A stretch of 64,000 nt of DNA from Wyeomyia smithii (GCF_029784165.1 NC_073695.1:100443306-100507305); one strand, 5' to 3'; positions 34,741 to 46,654 are shown, numbered from the stretch's first letter. Numbers and translations are program-made. The notes: generated from the sequence alone by a model not told the origin.

Positions 34741-35030
34741 TGAAAAATTGCCCGACGTTTCGGCCTGGGGTTCTGGTCTTTTTCATGGAAAGATACTCGA
34801 ACAAAAAACTATATTTTCAAATGTTGCAAACAAATCCCAAAAAATTTAGGCAAATTTTCTTAGTTTTGAAAGTCTTTAATGGGATTTAAATCTCATAGAG
34901 TTAAATTGAATAACGTACATGTATTAATAACGCCCAAGTTTCCGTCTTCTTTTAATTTTGATGTATATATTTACAATGTTTCCTGGGATTCTGCAGTTTA
35001 TTCCACTGTAAAGTGACTGTGGAATCCAAA
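34741..35030. other. No feature recognised
   Basis: AT-rich spacer between the RTE relic and the tandem-tail repeat. It may hold decayed 5' RTE sequence that could not be followed. Confidence 0.4.
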
Positions 35031-35039
35031 TGATGCGCA

Positions 35040-35450
35040 GCGGCCGGAATCTGATCCTAGTAAGCGAGCATAGCATCAAATGGCCACATGACCCATACAT
35101 AGATTATATCCTGTATCGGGATAACACCCAGAAGGCAGAACCTGACCCCGGATACCATGTGAAAATCCAAGAATGCATCTTCTGGGTTCAGAAAAACAGC
35201 CTAAAGTGGTTCAATCCCATCCAATATAAATATTTTTGAAACCAAGATGAGGCCCAAAGTGCTGAAAACAACTCCAGACGACAATTTGAACTTCAAATGA
35301 CGACTTCCAGTTTTTGAAAAAAAAGCCTGAATGGCCTTAGGACCCCAGACTTAATATTTATAGAATCGGGATGATCCCCAGAAGCCGGATATAAATCTTA
35401 AACGTAAATTTAAAATCCAAAATGGCGACTTCTGGTTTCGGGAATCAAAT
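35040..35450 (-). repeat. Repeat 'N' tail fragment (tandem units)
   Basis: Three diverged units carry TCAAATGACGACTTCCAGTT, CCAAAATGGCGACTTCTGGT and a CCAATATAAATAT word. These correspond to the 110-130 bp units of the N tail elsewhere (17690-18440, 48970-49290 and 56430-56880). Orientation matches the minus-strand copies. Confidence 0.6.
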
Positions 35451-35759
35451 TCTTTCTTTTCCTCATTTTATTGACAATTCAACATTTAAATTTCATAAGT
35501 AATGAAAAAATCATTACAAGCATTAATGATTATTCTGATTTTTTTGCGTTGTGTAAAAAGGCCCAGAGAAATGATCTTTTGCATTTATTCAAAGGTAAGT
35601 TTGGACATGACAAACAAAAAATTTTGTTATAAAAACAACATGGCGAATTTATAAACAATCTTGCTTAGCGGCTCACAACTGTAACGGCGTGCACATTGTT
35701 GTACTTCATTTTCACCAGAATAAAAATATGTACTTTTCGAAAGAGTATTCCGCATATCA

Positions 35760-36050
35760 TACTGGTCAACACAAGTTTTACCCTAGAGCTTATCTAGAAA
35801 AATATGACAGATTGTAGCTTTTTAAACATTTTTGTGAGTTTTAGTAGCAAGCTCAGAAGTGCACCAAAAAACCGCAAAGCGGTTGCTCGCCAGGTTCGTT
35901 GCTTCTACGTTTCCTTACGGAAAAGTTCCGAGCTGGCTAAAGGTCCCAAAATTCACAGGAACGGTTGAAAACTCTAGGGACTCCAAAATGCACAGGAATG
36001 ATTAGAAATCTAAAATATTCTTAGAGCAACTTGTTTGAGCTTTGGGGAAT
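35760..36050. mobile_element. MITE with ACTGGTCAACA terminus, copy 2 (right end unclear)
   Basis: It starts ACTGGTCAACACAAG and shares TTTTACCCTAGAGC and AAAATTCACAGGAACGGTTG with the 60.7-kb copy. The right CGACCAGTG end seen in the other copies was not found, so the boundary is approximate. Confidence 0.5.
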
Positions 36051-36059
36051 TTTTTTCGC

Positions 36060-36520
36060 TTGTGTATTCATGGGAAAAATATTTTTTCAATAACTTTATA
36101 AATAGTTAATTAGGCAGACAAAGAGTTATTATTTTTTTTGCACGCCAATTCAGCAGCACGATCCCAAACTTACCTTAAAACAAATGCAAAAGTTTAGTTT
36201 TTTTGGCACCTATTTCACCCCGGGGAAAATAAGAAAATCCACTGATAAGAAGACCCCTTTTTTGACGAATCAGTAATAAAAGTCAACTTGGGAGCATTTA
36301 GTTTTAACAAAGTGGCCTCACCCAAGAAAGTACACTTTAAAGCTCTCAAAGCAGTTTCAATATTAGTCATAGATTTATGTTTATCAAAATTACCATGGAA
36401 CGGGGTGAAATTGATCAATTTATATAATATTTTCCAATTAACTAGCTTCATGTACATTTTTCCCGAAATAGTATGTATTTAAAACAAGTACTGGTATGTT
36501 CTCTAGAAAACCTTCATGGC
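36060..36520. other. No gene; host sequence around the SINE
   Basis: AT-rich, with GGTGAAATT and its complement recurring near 36210, 36405, 36524, 37104 and 37200. No coding pattern was recognised. Confidence 0.4.
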
Positions 36521-36544
36521 TATTGGTGAAATTTCTATCGTCTA

Positions 36545-36745
36545 TAGATTGTGGAACAGTTTCACCGTCCCCCGTAGTTTAATTGGTCAAAACACCATGC
36601 CGGAGACAGGGAGATTGCGGGTTCAAGTCCCGTCGGGATGCGGTATATTTTTCCAAATCTGTATCGTATTTCCAGTTTGCTTATTTTTCGCTTTCCCTGC
36701 TGCACACATTGTCTGCTTTTAATGAACTTGAATGTTAACGGGTAA
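36545..36745 (+). mobile_element. tRNA-like SINE, copy 1
   Basis: The tRNA-like head contains the A-box-like GTAGTTTAATTGGTCAAAAC and the B-box-like GGTTCAAGTCC followed by CGTCGGG. The body (GATGCGGTATATTTTTCCAA, CAGTTTGCTTATTTTTCGCT, TGTCTGCTTTTAATGAACTT) is shared with the inverted fragment at 42960-43090. A cloverleaf-like T arm (GCGGG-TTCAAGT-CCCGT) can be drawn, but the acceptor stem is poor, so this is not a functional tRNA. Confidence 0.7.
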
Positions 36746-36996
36746 AAGCCGTTGTTAAAAATAGAAATTTAGTTCGAAAAATTTAGCCCTGCGGAGCACC
36801 TTCCGTTGTTGTGTCGCACTTGCAAGCACGACTCAGACTGACTTTGGTCTCGATCACACAGGTCTATGAGAATTATCAGCATCAGCTGACTCTCCTGTGT
36901 GTGATGAGACATTCCTTTCAGTCGTATAAATAACGCTTGCACAGCAGTGTGTGTAGTTAGTGATGAGCAATAGAACAAGTCGAATGTGATACACAT

Positions 36997-37083
36997 ATAG
37001 ATTGTGGAACAGCACCACCGTCCCCCGTAGTTTAATTGGTCAAAACACCATGCCGGAGACAGGGAGATTGCGGGTTCAAGTCC
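36997..37083 (+). repeat. Second tRNA-like head, duplicate of 36545-36631
   Basis: TATAGATTGTGGAACAG, CACCGTCCCCCGTAG and the whole A-box to B-box segment repeat the first copy nearly identically 454 bp downstream, then stop abruptly after AAGTCCC. The two heads plus the sequence between them are bracketed by GGTGAAATT (about 36524 and 37104), compatible with one composite insertion. Confidence 0.7.
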
Positions 37084-37337
37084 CAAGTCAAGAAATCTGG
37101 GTGAAATTAATCACCCTTGAAATCCATACATTCTATTAGAGTGTGCTATTTTTAAATATGTTTATGACAAATGATGATTTCTTCCCGAATTTGTCAGGTG
37201 ATCAACTTCACCCCACTGATCAATTTCACCCCATTCCACGGTACCTTAACTTCTTAAATCGTCTAGCTTTTCTCTTATCGGAAGGATTGAGTAAAAATGT
37301 ATGAATACGCAATTGAGTTTGTTTTTTTTTTTATATT

Positions 37338-37740
37338 ACATAGGGCGGCAATGATTTGTATGGAAAAAACTTGCCTTTCGAATATCGTTCAGAAGTAGTA
37401 CTCAAAAGTTTCGTCTTCTCGAAAAAAGCCTCCATGCAAAATGTCAGCTCAATCGGACCCTAGAAACACGTGCCTCAAAGTGGTCAAAGGTTCACTATTT
37501 CGACTAATGAAGAGAAGCACAGGTAGTAGTACCTACATAAAATCTTCGATATCTGGTGTTATCTCCAAAAAAAAATCGAAAAAAATTAAACGAAACTTGA
37601 ACCGCTTTTAGGCATGTGTTACTAAAGTCCGATTGAGCTAAAATTTTGCATGGAGGCATTTCACGAGAAGAGGACACTTTTGAGCACTACTTCTAGGCGA
37701 AATTCGAAAACTTTATTTTCATTGCCACCCCATTACATAG
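37338..37740. repeat. Foldback element 4, arms about 180 bp
   Basis: Left: ACATAGGGCGGCAATGATTT, CAGAAGTAGTACTCAAAAGT, CTTCTCGAAAAAAGCCTCCA, TGCAAAATGTCAGCTCAATC. Right, inverted: GATTGAGCTAAAATTTTGCA, TGGAGGCATTTCACGAGAAG, ACTTTTGAGCACTACTTCT, CATTGCCACCCCATTACATA. The centre is near 37539. Related single arms occur at about 22010 and 42500-42560. Confidence 0.75.
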
Positions 37741-37744
37741 GTAT

Positions 37745-38075
37745 TAGGATAATCTCAATGTCCTTGATATTTATTATGATAATTTCAATAACTTCGATAC
37801 CTTGCTCGGAAATTTCGAGAGTTAAAATTATACTAGAACAAGCTTACCTTAATCCACGATTATACGGAACGAAAATAACATTTTGCAGCTCAGAAAACTG
37901 AAACAAATTTCTCAATTTTTACTATTACCAAGAACAATTTTTGTGTCCAACTTGTCATGTACGAACGAAATTGTATTTGATAAACAGTAAAATAGTTACA
38001 TTGTCTTAACTTCTTCGACACAATTGCAGCGATAAATTATAAATCGCTAAGCAGCAACAAATTTAATCAACTCGC
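37745..38075. other. No feature recognised
   Basis: AT-rich sequence between foldback 4 and the GC-richer island. No termini or coding pattern. Confidence 0.45.
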
Positions 38076-38079
38076 CAAC

Positions 38080-39540
38080 AACTTTCGCAATTCATCATCC
38101 GCGATCCCACGCACCACCTGTCAGGGAGAAAAGAAATTTCAATCCTGCTTCATTACGCAATCCCAGGGCCTCGACGCTAATGGAAAATTGTTTCGCAAGC
38201 CAGCTGTGTAGTATGTCGGTGTCGAAACAGTTTTTTTCAAAAACTTCTTCGTTCGTCGCTTGCGCTTCCTTTTCTGCGCGTCGCTTCGCATGCAGGCCGC
38301 GCCTCCCGACACTTCGTTCTAATTAGCTTCCGGCAAATTTAATGAAAAGATTCTGCAACCTTCTATTGCCGGCATCGCATTGCCGCACAGGAAACCCTTT
38401 TCCAACACTGTCACTACCTGCAGGGCAGAGCCCTGAAACCGACCATCAGGATAAACACGTTCAAAAATAACACATCTCAAGGCCGTCGTAGGCAGTACCC
38501 TGCGGGGCGGCAGCCAGAGCAAACGGCAACCCAACTTCGTGATTGCGGCCTTCGGAGTGCTTTTCGCACGTTGCGGTACCTTTAATACTGTTTTCCATTC
38601 AAAGTAATCTACGGTGGGCAAAGGAGAGAAGAACTTCACGGCCATAAATCATTGGAAAATCTTTGCATGGCTTTCATTATCAGGTTCGCACCCGTCAGCT
38701 AGAAAAAAACCTACCTGACGCATGAAAATTATTTCATCACCTTCAACCTTTCCCCTCATATTTGCTATATTACAGGAGCTATTAACATTTAAGCAACAAA
38801 GCTTTTAACATTTTTTTGCTCTCCCAAGCAAAATTTTTCGTACGCAGTAGTTTAATCGAATGGTTAACCTGTTCACTCACCTGAGAGTTGAGAAAATACT
38901 CAGCTCGTTCTGCAGGAGACGATTTTCTGCTGCTGACAGGTAACGTCAGAACGAGAACCGTCGCTTTCGCGTAAAGTGGAGATAATTGTTTACTTTGCAA
39001 TCTATACATCTCTATAACTGACTAGAAACAGCACTTTGCTGTGGAAGAGGACCGAAAACAATCATAGATCGTAGCATGGAGTGGGAGTGTGAAGAGGGCA
39101 AACTTCATTAAGCACGTCGCATTGAGCTGTTTCGTCAACCCTTCTGATTAATAACAAAATCCTGTGCAAGTCAGAGAATACCTCTGCGACTAGACTGCAA
39201 TGAGCTTATTTTGCAATACACCTCGTGAAATGAACTCGCCATTCAAACAGCACGAAAACAAAATGTCCACGCTCAATCACCAAAGCCGATTCACTGCATC
39301 AAAGTTGATTCTCCCAGGGCTATGATTTTCCCTCTGCTTTGTATGGACTGATAACTTTTTTGCATTGTCCCATCCGTCGGCCATTGCTTCCGCCCCCGCA
39401 GTAGCAAAAGCAACAGCAGTGCCCAAATGCCATTTGCTCTTGAATGAAAATGTTCCCAACAGAAACATTTCCATCACTTTAGCACCTCACTGACACCGGT
39501 GCTGTGAACAACAATAATTTGTTTGTACTACATTATTCTC
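38080..39540. other. GC-richer, repeat-poor island 2
   Basis: Composition is more balanced than in neighbouring repeats and no segment recurs elsewhere in the window. An ATG-started frame of 108 codons on the minus strand (38319-38645) is the longest; it shows no known domain and no convincing splice sites, so it is not called. Intronic regulatory DNA or an exon of another gene are both possible. Confidence 0.35.
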
Positions 39541-40915
39541 CTCTTGTCCGGTATAGTTCACAGTTCTGCCCTGGAGAGGTTTCAAATGTCGTACAGGTCA
39601 CGAACAACACAGTCGGGGTCAAGGTAGCTCATTGATAACTTGTACCTGCATACAGAAAAATCAACCCCAAAAAAAAAATTCGCCTGGCTGTTTAACGACA
39701 CACTATTTTTTTCGTGAAACAATTCAAAATAGTCTACGGACAAGTTTATGGGGTTCTAAATACGACACTGTTATAGGAATTATTGCATGTCTATGCTATA
39801 ACCTTCCCAACATAGAGCAACCAGTGAATTTAAGTGGAATAATAGACTTTTCGTTTCCAACAACAACCAACATTTTATGCATAGAAATATGCGTCCTGTG
39901 CCAAAGTTAATTTCTTCAAAGACTGCCGGTGAACAATACTGATATAACAATACACTCAACATCGTGGAGATTTACTGGCTTCGTCGGAAAAGTCACAAAC
40001 TTTGTTGCGATTTTTTTGATGAATGGTAACAATGTATTTTGGAAACTTCTGCGTGTGCGACCAAAAAAAGTCCTCTTCAGGAGAGCGACAGTATTGTTTC
40101 GAGTTTAACGAACGCACGGTGTTACTGCAATCCCTAGGGATGCCGTAGAAGCTTGTAATAATACAGCAGAGCTTAGAAGAAAAAAAAATGGAATAAGTGC
40201 GGCAGAGACATTACACTGAAATATGGATACAACAAACAATGTATCCTTAATGGATACATTTCCCACTTCTAATCAACATCAGCACTTTAGGCCCTACCGC
40301 TATTGTTCAGACGCTTTTACAGGCATTATACGAGAAGTAATCCTAGAATGAGTTTTACCTAAAGACAAGAAATAATGAATAAACTAACTACAATTGCTGA
40401 CTCTATAAAGGTGGTTAAAATGTTGCATCCATTCATATTGAAACTTCTCATCGATTACAGTATTGTAAACTAATTAAATCATATATTAAATAAGCGCTGC
40501 TAACAACGAGCCATGCTGAACAAAAACACGACGCTGAAATTCGTGTTGGGGAAAAATAAATTATAAAAAACAACACTTTTAGCAACAATCCAGCATCACT
40601 TAAAAACCGACGGTGGGATAATTGCTGCACCACAGCAACTGATACTGAACAACTGATATTCATGTTTGTGCTTCTTATCAAATGTAGTATTCTTGCTTTA
40701 ACAATGGTTTCTAAATGTTTCCCATGCACGTATTCAAATCTTAACCCATTATGGCCCGGACACAGAATCAGATTTATCTCCAACGCGATTTACACAACAC
40801 AGGTTTGTATTGTTCTAATCAAGAAACTAAAGACGAGGAAAATTTTAACCGACTTTCCACAACCGAGTTTTTTTACTGTTCGTTTTACCGTACAGTGAGC
40901 GAATGTGTGATAGAA
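39541..40915. other. No feature recognised
   Basis: AT-rich. A short inverted word pair near 40225-40262 (AATGTATCC / GGATACATT) is the only local structure noticed. Confidence 0.45.
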
Positions 40916-40916
40916 A

Positions 40917-42370
40917 TACTACAAGGTATACAGCCCTAGGGGTTATATAAAATGGTGACGTAGGACAAATTTAAATATTGATTTTAACTGTTTAACATAT
41001 TTTAATACGCCTGTTATACATCGTGTATCTCACACAGGTATAAGGGCTCCACTTACTATCGTCTTAAGAAAAAGAATAAAGTTGAATTTTCCACACGCAG
41101 TCTTTTGTATCGAGTTGAGCGTAAATTTTTGCATTGAAGGCGTGGCCACGCAGTTCTGAGAAAGAGAAACGAAACAAAACACCTTCGAAACTACTGAGTG
41201 ATTTTCATAAGCGCCAAAAAAAAGTTTGTGCTTTCACGATGCGAAAATTACTCTGGTTCTTAGATTAACTAATTTGTGTTATTGATATTTGACCGATAAC
41301 GGTGTTCGAGTGGGCACAAAGGATCATAAAATCTTGCTGCGATGAACTGTTCATAGGCAACACTACCGTTTACCTTTGGTGTCCTGGTCGTTATTGTGAA
41401 AATGCTAATTGTGAAATACATAAACATTTCACACTAGTAGTAGTTAAATTCTTATAACTTTTATCTTCAAGTATTTATAGTTCTGCAAAGAACCGATTCC
41501 ATAATCTTCAGCTAGAAATGTGTGCTACAGACCGCTGACTGACATAAACATTTCACACTAGTAGTAGTTAAATTCTCATAACTTTTATCTTCAAGTATTC
41601 ATAGTTCTGCAAAGAACCGATTCCATAATCTTCAGCTAGAAATGTGTGCTACAGACCGCTGACTGATGATCGCACTACCGGTGACATTGAATAGTTTGCT
41701 TGACCGCACATAATAAATTTACTCTCCGTTCTGCCCTCCGGTAGCAGTGCCAGCAAAATATCCTGCAGCATACGATGGTAACTGATGCTGCCGTATGCGT
41801 GTTCTGCAGTGTTCTGCAGTGTTCCACAGTGCCCGGAAGTTGACTCGTATGCAGCTCTCGTTTCCTAATGTCGCGTACCTCTAACAGCTATACTTCACTC
41901 GCTATTATTAACAAACTAGAACGAAGCTGAATTTTCTACACGCAATCTTTTGTATCGAGTTGAGCGTAGATTTTTGCATTGAAGGCGTGGCCACGTAGTC
42001 TCGAGAAAGAGAAACGAAACAAAACACTTTGTTGAGTCAGAATATGTAGGCAGTGGAATTTATTCCCTTAATGTTATTGTTATCCGTGCTTAGGAAGCAA
42101 GGCAATAGCGAGGAAAATGCATGGGAAAGCTTGACCTTGGAACTTTACACCTTTTTTCACCATTAAGCAGTAAAGCAACAATGGTAAACATAATATCAAA
42201 CAATTGTCACACATTTTATCTATCCACACTGACACATAAATGACTAAGATGCATTAAGTCGTTCGCTTGCTATAATCGTTTGAAATCTGACGCAACATTT
42301 GGCAGTTTCATTTCCAATTTTACAAAATGTAATCTAGTATAGAAAGCAAAGAAGTAGTCCTACGTCAAAA
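40917..42370. mobile_element. Element family 'F', copy 2 (about 1.45 kb)
   Basis: It begins ATACTACAAGGTATACAGCC, with TGACGTAGGAC shortly after, and ends GTAGTCCTACGTCAAAA. It shares its ends and the 3' 200 bp with 20499-21876. A direct repeat of about 100 bp (TTTGTATCGAGTTGAGCGTA, TTGCATTGAAGGCGTGGCCA, GAAAGAGAAACGAAACAAAA) occurs at about 41090-41185 and 41930-42030. No transposase ORF was recognised. Confidence 0.6.
41418..41665. repeat. Tandem duplication, 2 x 124 bp
   Basis: The unit beginning ACATAAACATTTCACACTAG and ending CAGACCGCTGACTG is present twice head to tail (41418-41541 and 41542-41665). Only two base differences were seen by eye, so the duplication is recent compared with surrounding repeats. 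Confidence 0.85.
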
Positions 42371-42589
42371 AATTTTCTATGAAGAATCCTGTAAAATATG
42401 ATTTTATTAAAATTTGTTCCCTATGTGGTACAAAAGCCTTAAAACATTCATTGGAATATATGATAAAAATTTGATCTTCAAATTTCGTTTAGCGATATGA
42501 CTCAAAATTTTCGTCTTCTCGAAAGGAGTCCCTAAGAAAAATTTCAGCTCAATTGGACTCAATTGGAATTGGATTATGAAAAGTATACT

Positions 42590-42915
42590 ATACTTAAATT
42601 TAAAAAATTACCTTTTTTGTTAAGAGATAGAGGAATGGTTTCTTCAGAAAAGTTGTAGAAAATTTAAAAAAATGAAACTTTGTTGGACAAATGAAAACCA
42701 TTCTTTATTAGGTACAAAGTTGTAATGTATATTATATGGAACTTACTTAAAATTTACTTTTTTGTACTTAACTTTTGTTAGTTGCATTTTACACGAAAGT
42801 GTTATTCAGAGGAATTGTTAGGGCACGCAAAACACACATTTCAGTCAAAGACCATAAATCTCCAGGGCTTTTTCTCACAAAGTAATAACATATTTTAGCT
42901 TATTTTTTCGATAAC
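42590..42915 (+). repeat. Dispersed repeat 'A', copy 5
   Basis: TTGTTAAGAGATAGAGGAATG, AAATGAAACTTTGTTGGACA, TTTTTTGTACTTAACTTTTG and AACACACATTTCAGTCAAAG follow the family order. The block just upstream (42508-42565) resembles an arm of foldback 4. Confidence 0.65.
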
Positions 42916-42959
42916 TTCAAAAACGTTCAGGTTGAAAAGGGCCAAGGGGAATCATGCTG

Positions 42960-43090
42960 TCAAGACTTTCCCTTGAAGTTAAGCTGAAGTTCATTAAGCA
43001 GACAGTATGTGAAGTAAAGAGAGCGAAAAATAAGCGAACTGGAAATGTGATACAGATTTGGAAAAATATACCGCATCCCGACGGGATAGC
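42960..43090 (-). mobile_element. tRNA-like SINE, 5'-truncated copy
   Basis: The reverse complement reads TATCCCGTCGGGATGCGGTA, TTTTTCCAAATCTGTATCAC, CAGTTCGCTTATTTTTCGCT, CTGTCTGCTTAATGAACTTC. It matches the body of the SINE at 36620-36745 but lacks the tRNA-like head. Confidence 0.7.
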
Positions 43091-43129
43091 TGAAGTACTA
43101 TAAACTCTTGCAGGTTCCACTTGTCCCAA

Positions 43130-43510
43130 TCAACCCATATTAGAGTACGGCTAGCATATGTTACAGTAGGTTTTCATATGTTGAAAATACTAACTTTTTT
43201 GTGTTAAGAGATAGAGGAATGTTTTATTTGGCAAAGTTTTAGAACTTGCAAAAATATGAAACTTTGCTGAACGAACAAAATTCCTATCTTCAATAGGTAC
43301 AGAGCTACAGAGTATTTTATATAAAAAATGCTCAAAAATTAGTTTTTTGTATTTAACTTTTGTTAGTAACATTTAACAAGAAAACGTTGTTCTAAAGAAG
43401 CATTTTAGCATACTAAATACACGTTTTTGTTGAAGACCACTTATCTCCAGGACTTTCCCATACAAAGTTTCAACATATTTTAGCTTATTTTCCCGATAAC
43501 TTTAGCAGTT
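43130..43510 (+). repeat. Dispersed repeat 'A', copy 6
   Basis: It starts with ATTAGAGTACGG and CATATGTTACAGTAGGTTTT, as in copy 2, then AAATATGAAACTTTGCTGAA, TTTTTGTATTTAACTTTTGT and AAACGTTGTTCTAAAG. It is the most complete copy in this half of the window. Confidence 0.65.
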
Positions 43511-43769
43511 ATAAGAAGACTTTTAGTAAAAACGGCAGAAACGATCGGTTGAACGGAAAAAAGTTTTTCTCTTTCTCTCGTGTGACGATTTTTTTCCTAA
43601 CGATAGCGACCGCAGCTTCGGAGAAGCCGATTTTAAAACTCTCTCGTTCGGTCATTTACAATGTGGCGTGTTTTATTTTCGTTTCTCTCGTTCTTGACTG
43701 GCTGTCTGAACGGTCAAAAAACGGTCGATGAATGCTTTTTCGCTGTATCGGATGGGATTGGGGCACTGC

Positions 43770-43995
43770 TTACAGATGCACGTTATTTTTTGGTGGAGAA
43801 GTTTGTTGTTGTTGTTGTTGATGTTTAGCGTTTATTGCTTGAGGACAAATGAGGTGGAGATATAGTTTGAATATTTCTTCATGCGAAATGCTGAAGTCCG
43901 TCGTAGTTATACGTCGCAAAGCGCCGACAGGCACAAGTAGTGTTTTTACTTCTGCCAACGCGGCTAGCATTATACCATATGTTGCGTTGCGCGCG
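43770..43995 (-). repeat. Repeat segment inverted relative to 46655-46860
   Basis: The minus strand carries GCTAGCCGCGTTGGCAGAAG, an AACACTACT word, and AACGCTAAACATCAACAACAACA. The plus strand at 46690-46830 carries the same words in the same order. The pair encloses about 2.7 kb containing a TA MITE and a hAT-type element. Confidence 0.55.
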
Positions 43996-44577
43996 GCTGT
44001 AATTTATATTTTTCCGAAGCTTATTCAGATTCTTGTTTCGCTTATATCATTGGCCCAACAGATAGGCCGATATATACGCTATTCTTTTTATATCTATCGT
44101 TATCAGTAGGCTAATTTTTCAGTCAATTTTTTTTCTGATTTGTTATGCATAAATAGTGGAAAATGTTAATCCTTATGCCCTGACAAATCACGTTCAACAT
44201 TTGAGTTGATAGTTTTGTGATGTATTGGTTGATAACCGTCTTACAAACTGTGTTTTTTTAGATGCAAAAAATTAAATAAAGGTAGATTGCAAATCAGCAG
44301 AAACATTAGAGGCCACCTAAATTGAATTGTCGAAACTAGTTCAGTTTTAGTTGTGAGTTGTTAGTTGTTTCTGGTACCCAGGAGCGGATTAAGGCGAAGG
44401 CGAAGCAGGCAGACTTCAAAATTGATGTTTGATGCATGAAAAGGATCATCAACAATGTATGGAGAACACAATTAATGTATAACGAAAAAGAATTTCCCGC
44501 ATACAAATTGACTTGAAAAATTAGCCTCCTGATAACTATCGAATTCAAAAGTATCTATCTCCTAGGCCGATGATATA

Positions 44578-45284
44578 AAGGTCGGATTCGATTATATAGA
44601 GACTCGATTATTTATTGACTCGATTATATGTATATGATTCTATTATATATAATTTCAAACTCGATTATACTGCCGTTTCAAGCATAGTTGTTCCAGCGTG
44701 CATAAGAACGGCAGTATGTATAGTAGCAAAAAAAATTTTGTTTTAAATTTCAAATGTGATCTAGAGCGAACATTTCGTAAGAGAACATCCAGAAAATACG
44801 TTACGCTTGATAGAAAAGAAAAAAAAAGAAAAAATTATTAAAATTAATTAAAAATTTAGATTTTTTTAAAAGAATATAAAAATTAAAAGAAATTGAAATA
44901 CCTTAATAAAAATAATTTCAAAAATAAAAAAAGAAATTAAAAAAAATTAGAAACAAACGAATAATTTGAAAATTTTCAAAAATTTGAGACATTAAAAACA
45001 AACGAGTTGACAAATCAATATATACTTATCTAACTTTTTCTTTCCATTTGACAGCAATTACACCAGGAATAACTACAAGATATATGTATAATTTTTATAA
45101 GAACTGTGTTTGCTGACTTTTAGGGGGATGAATCAAAAATAAAATTCTTCCTATTTATTCGAAAACAATAAAACATGCATGTAAAATGAATAAAATACAT
45201 TTTTTCTCTGATTCGATTATATATAAAATTCGATTATATATAGTGGAAAAAAATCGGAGACTATATATAATCGAGTCCGACCTG
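44578..45284. mobile_element. TA-target MITE with AGGTCGGA termini, about 707 bp
   Basis: AGGTCGGATTCGATTATATA on the left is mirrored by TATATAATCGAGTCCGACCT on the right, with TA outside both ends. GATTATATA words recur inside both ends. The interior (44800-45000) is nearly pure A/T with no ORF. Confidence 0.7.
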
Positions 45285-45334
45285 TACTTAGCGATGCGAA
45301 AATCTAAATAAGCTTCGGACAAAGTACACCACCG

Positions 45335-46653
45335 CACAGTGGGGAATCGCTGGCCATCGACCCAAAATTGAAAATGTGAATTTCATTTCAATTATATTTT
45401 TCCTATAGTTGTATACTATTGAAGTGACAGGATCCAAATTTTTAGAGCATTACGACAAAATTTGAATTTTCTATGATTTTTCAAAGTGTACTGAGTCAGC
45501 GTTTTTTAGCGTTTTTCTTGAAAAAAATGCAATGTTGCGAAATTTGCTGGAGCCCCAAGAATAACTTGAATCTTGATGACGTCTAAGTAAAAGTTGTCTA
45601 TAAAATAGTGGAGAATAAATTCTCATCATTGGATTATGTATAATCCTCATCATTGGATAATGTATATATGTATAAATTGACGGAATCAAAAAATTACGTA
45701 TTTTTTGCATAAAACAGCGTTTAAAGTTTAGACGGCATGGTTTGGCACTATTGGCACTAGTTTTAAAAGATAGCTTGAAAAAAATGCCTTAAAATGCATC
45801 TAGTCCGATCTTGCACAGAGTTGCGCAGAGTACCTTTCTTTCGAAGAGAAACAACGAGTGTTCGGCACATGTCGGATTTCAAAAATGTAAATTTGAATTA
45901 CACACTGCAAACCGTCTTCATAATAACAAATGGATCATATTAGTCTGATAATAACAACGTTTTCAAACAAGTTTCAGTATAATTAATCACATTATTTGCA
46001 TATTTACAAGTTTAACTGATCTATATTTCGATAACTAACGTAGTATCAAAAACTAGTCATTGTTTATGTTTTGGATCACCAGCACTGACTACCAAAATCA
46101 TGTTTTAACGTTATATCATACATGTAAAAACAATCGTGTAAACATAAACCATGACATAATACATCGCCTGCTAATTTCTACAGAGCAAATAGTGAATAAT
46201 TATTTTGACGTTAGAAACTGCATTTCGAAAACCCTTCTTGAAGATATTAAAGCTGTATTGAAAATAAACACAAAAATGAAGATGAAGGTGAAAGTGAATG
46301 GAAAAAATGCAAATGGAAAAAATGCGAATGCGATAAAAAGAATCAATAGTCACTTTGAAAAAAAAACAAGTCATAAGTGATTTTCAACACGGAGCATATT
46401 TTTCATTTTTTTTTCTTTTTCTTAATAACTGATTAATATTTTATGTTTTTTATGGCATATGAAAGTCTTTCAAGCATCATGCATTTTATTTTCCAAAAGA
46501 TTGAAACCCTGGCGTCAAAAATACGCATTTTCATGCAAAAATAATATCAAATTCGGACTCAGCGTTCCGAAATTATATAAAAACCATGTATTTTCCATGA
46601 TTTGAAGATATTTTTTCGCTTAGCCAGCATTTGTATGGAGCCGCCCCACTGTG
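45335..46653. mobile_element. hAT-type element, 1319 bp, no transposase
   Basis: The ends are CACAGTGGGG and CCCCACTGTG. The flanking octamers are CACCACCG (45327-45334) and CACCGCCG (46654-46661), matching at 7 of 8. A GCTGGCCAT/ATGCTGGCTA word extends the inverted similarity. The interior is AT-rich. One frame of about 100 codons (46060-46380) is Asn/Lys-rich and shows no hAT transposase motif, so it is not called. Confidence 0.7.
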
Positions 46654-46654
46654 C

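Noticed and set aside
36575..36645. A functional tRNA gene
   Set aside because: The T arm pairs well, but the acceptor stem is poor and the segment is duplicated and fused to a SINE body, so it is a tRNA-derived repeat.
38319..38645. A 108-codon ATG-started minus-strand frame
   Set aside because: No domain, no convincing splice sites or neighbouring exons; kept only as part of a GC-richer island.
40917..42370. An LTR retrotransposon with about 100-bp direct repeats (41090-41185 and 41930-42030)
   Set aside because: The direct repeats lie inside the element, not at its ends, lack TG...CA borders, and no gag/pol coding sequence lies between them.
46060..46380. A 106-codon frame inside the hAT-type element as a transposase
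   Set aside because: It is Asn/Lys-rich with short repeats, lacks hAT catalytic or dimerisation motifs, and its nominal start is at a base-composition-driven open stretch.
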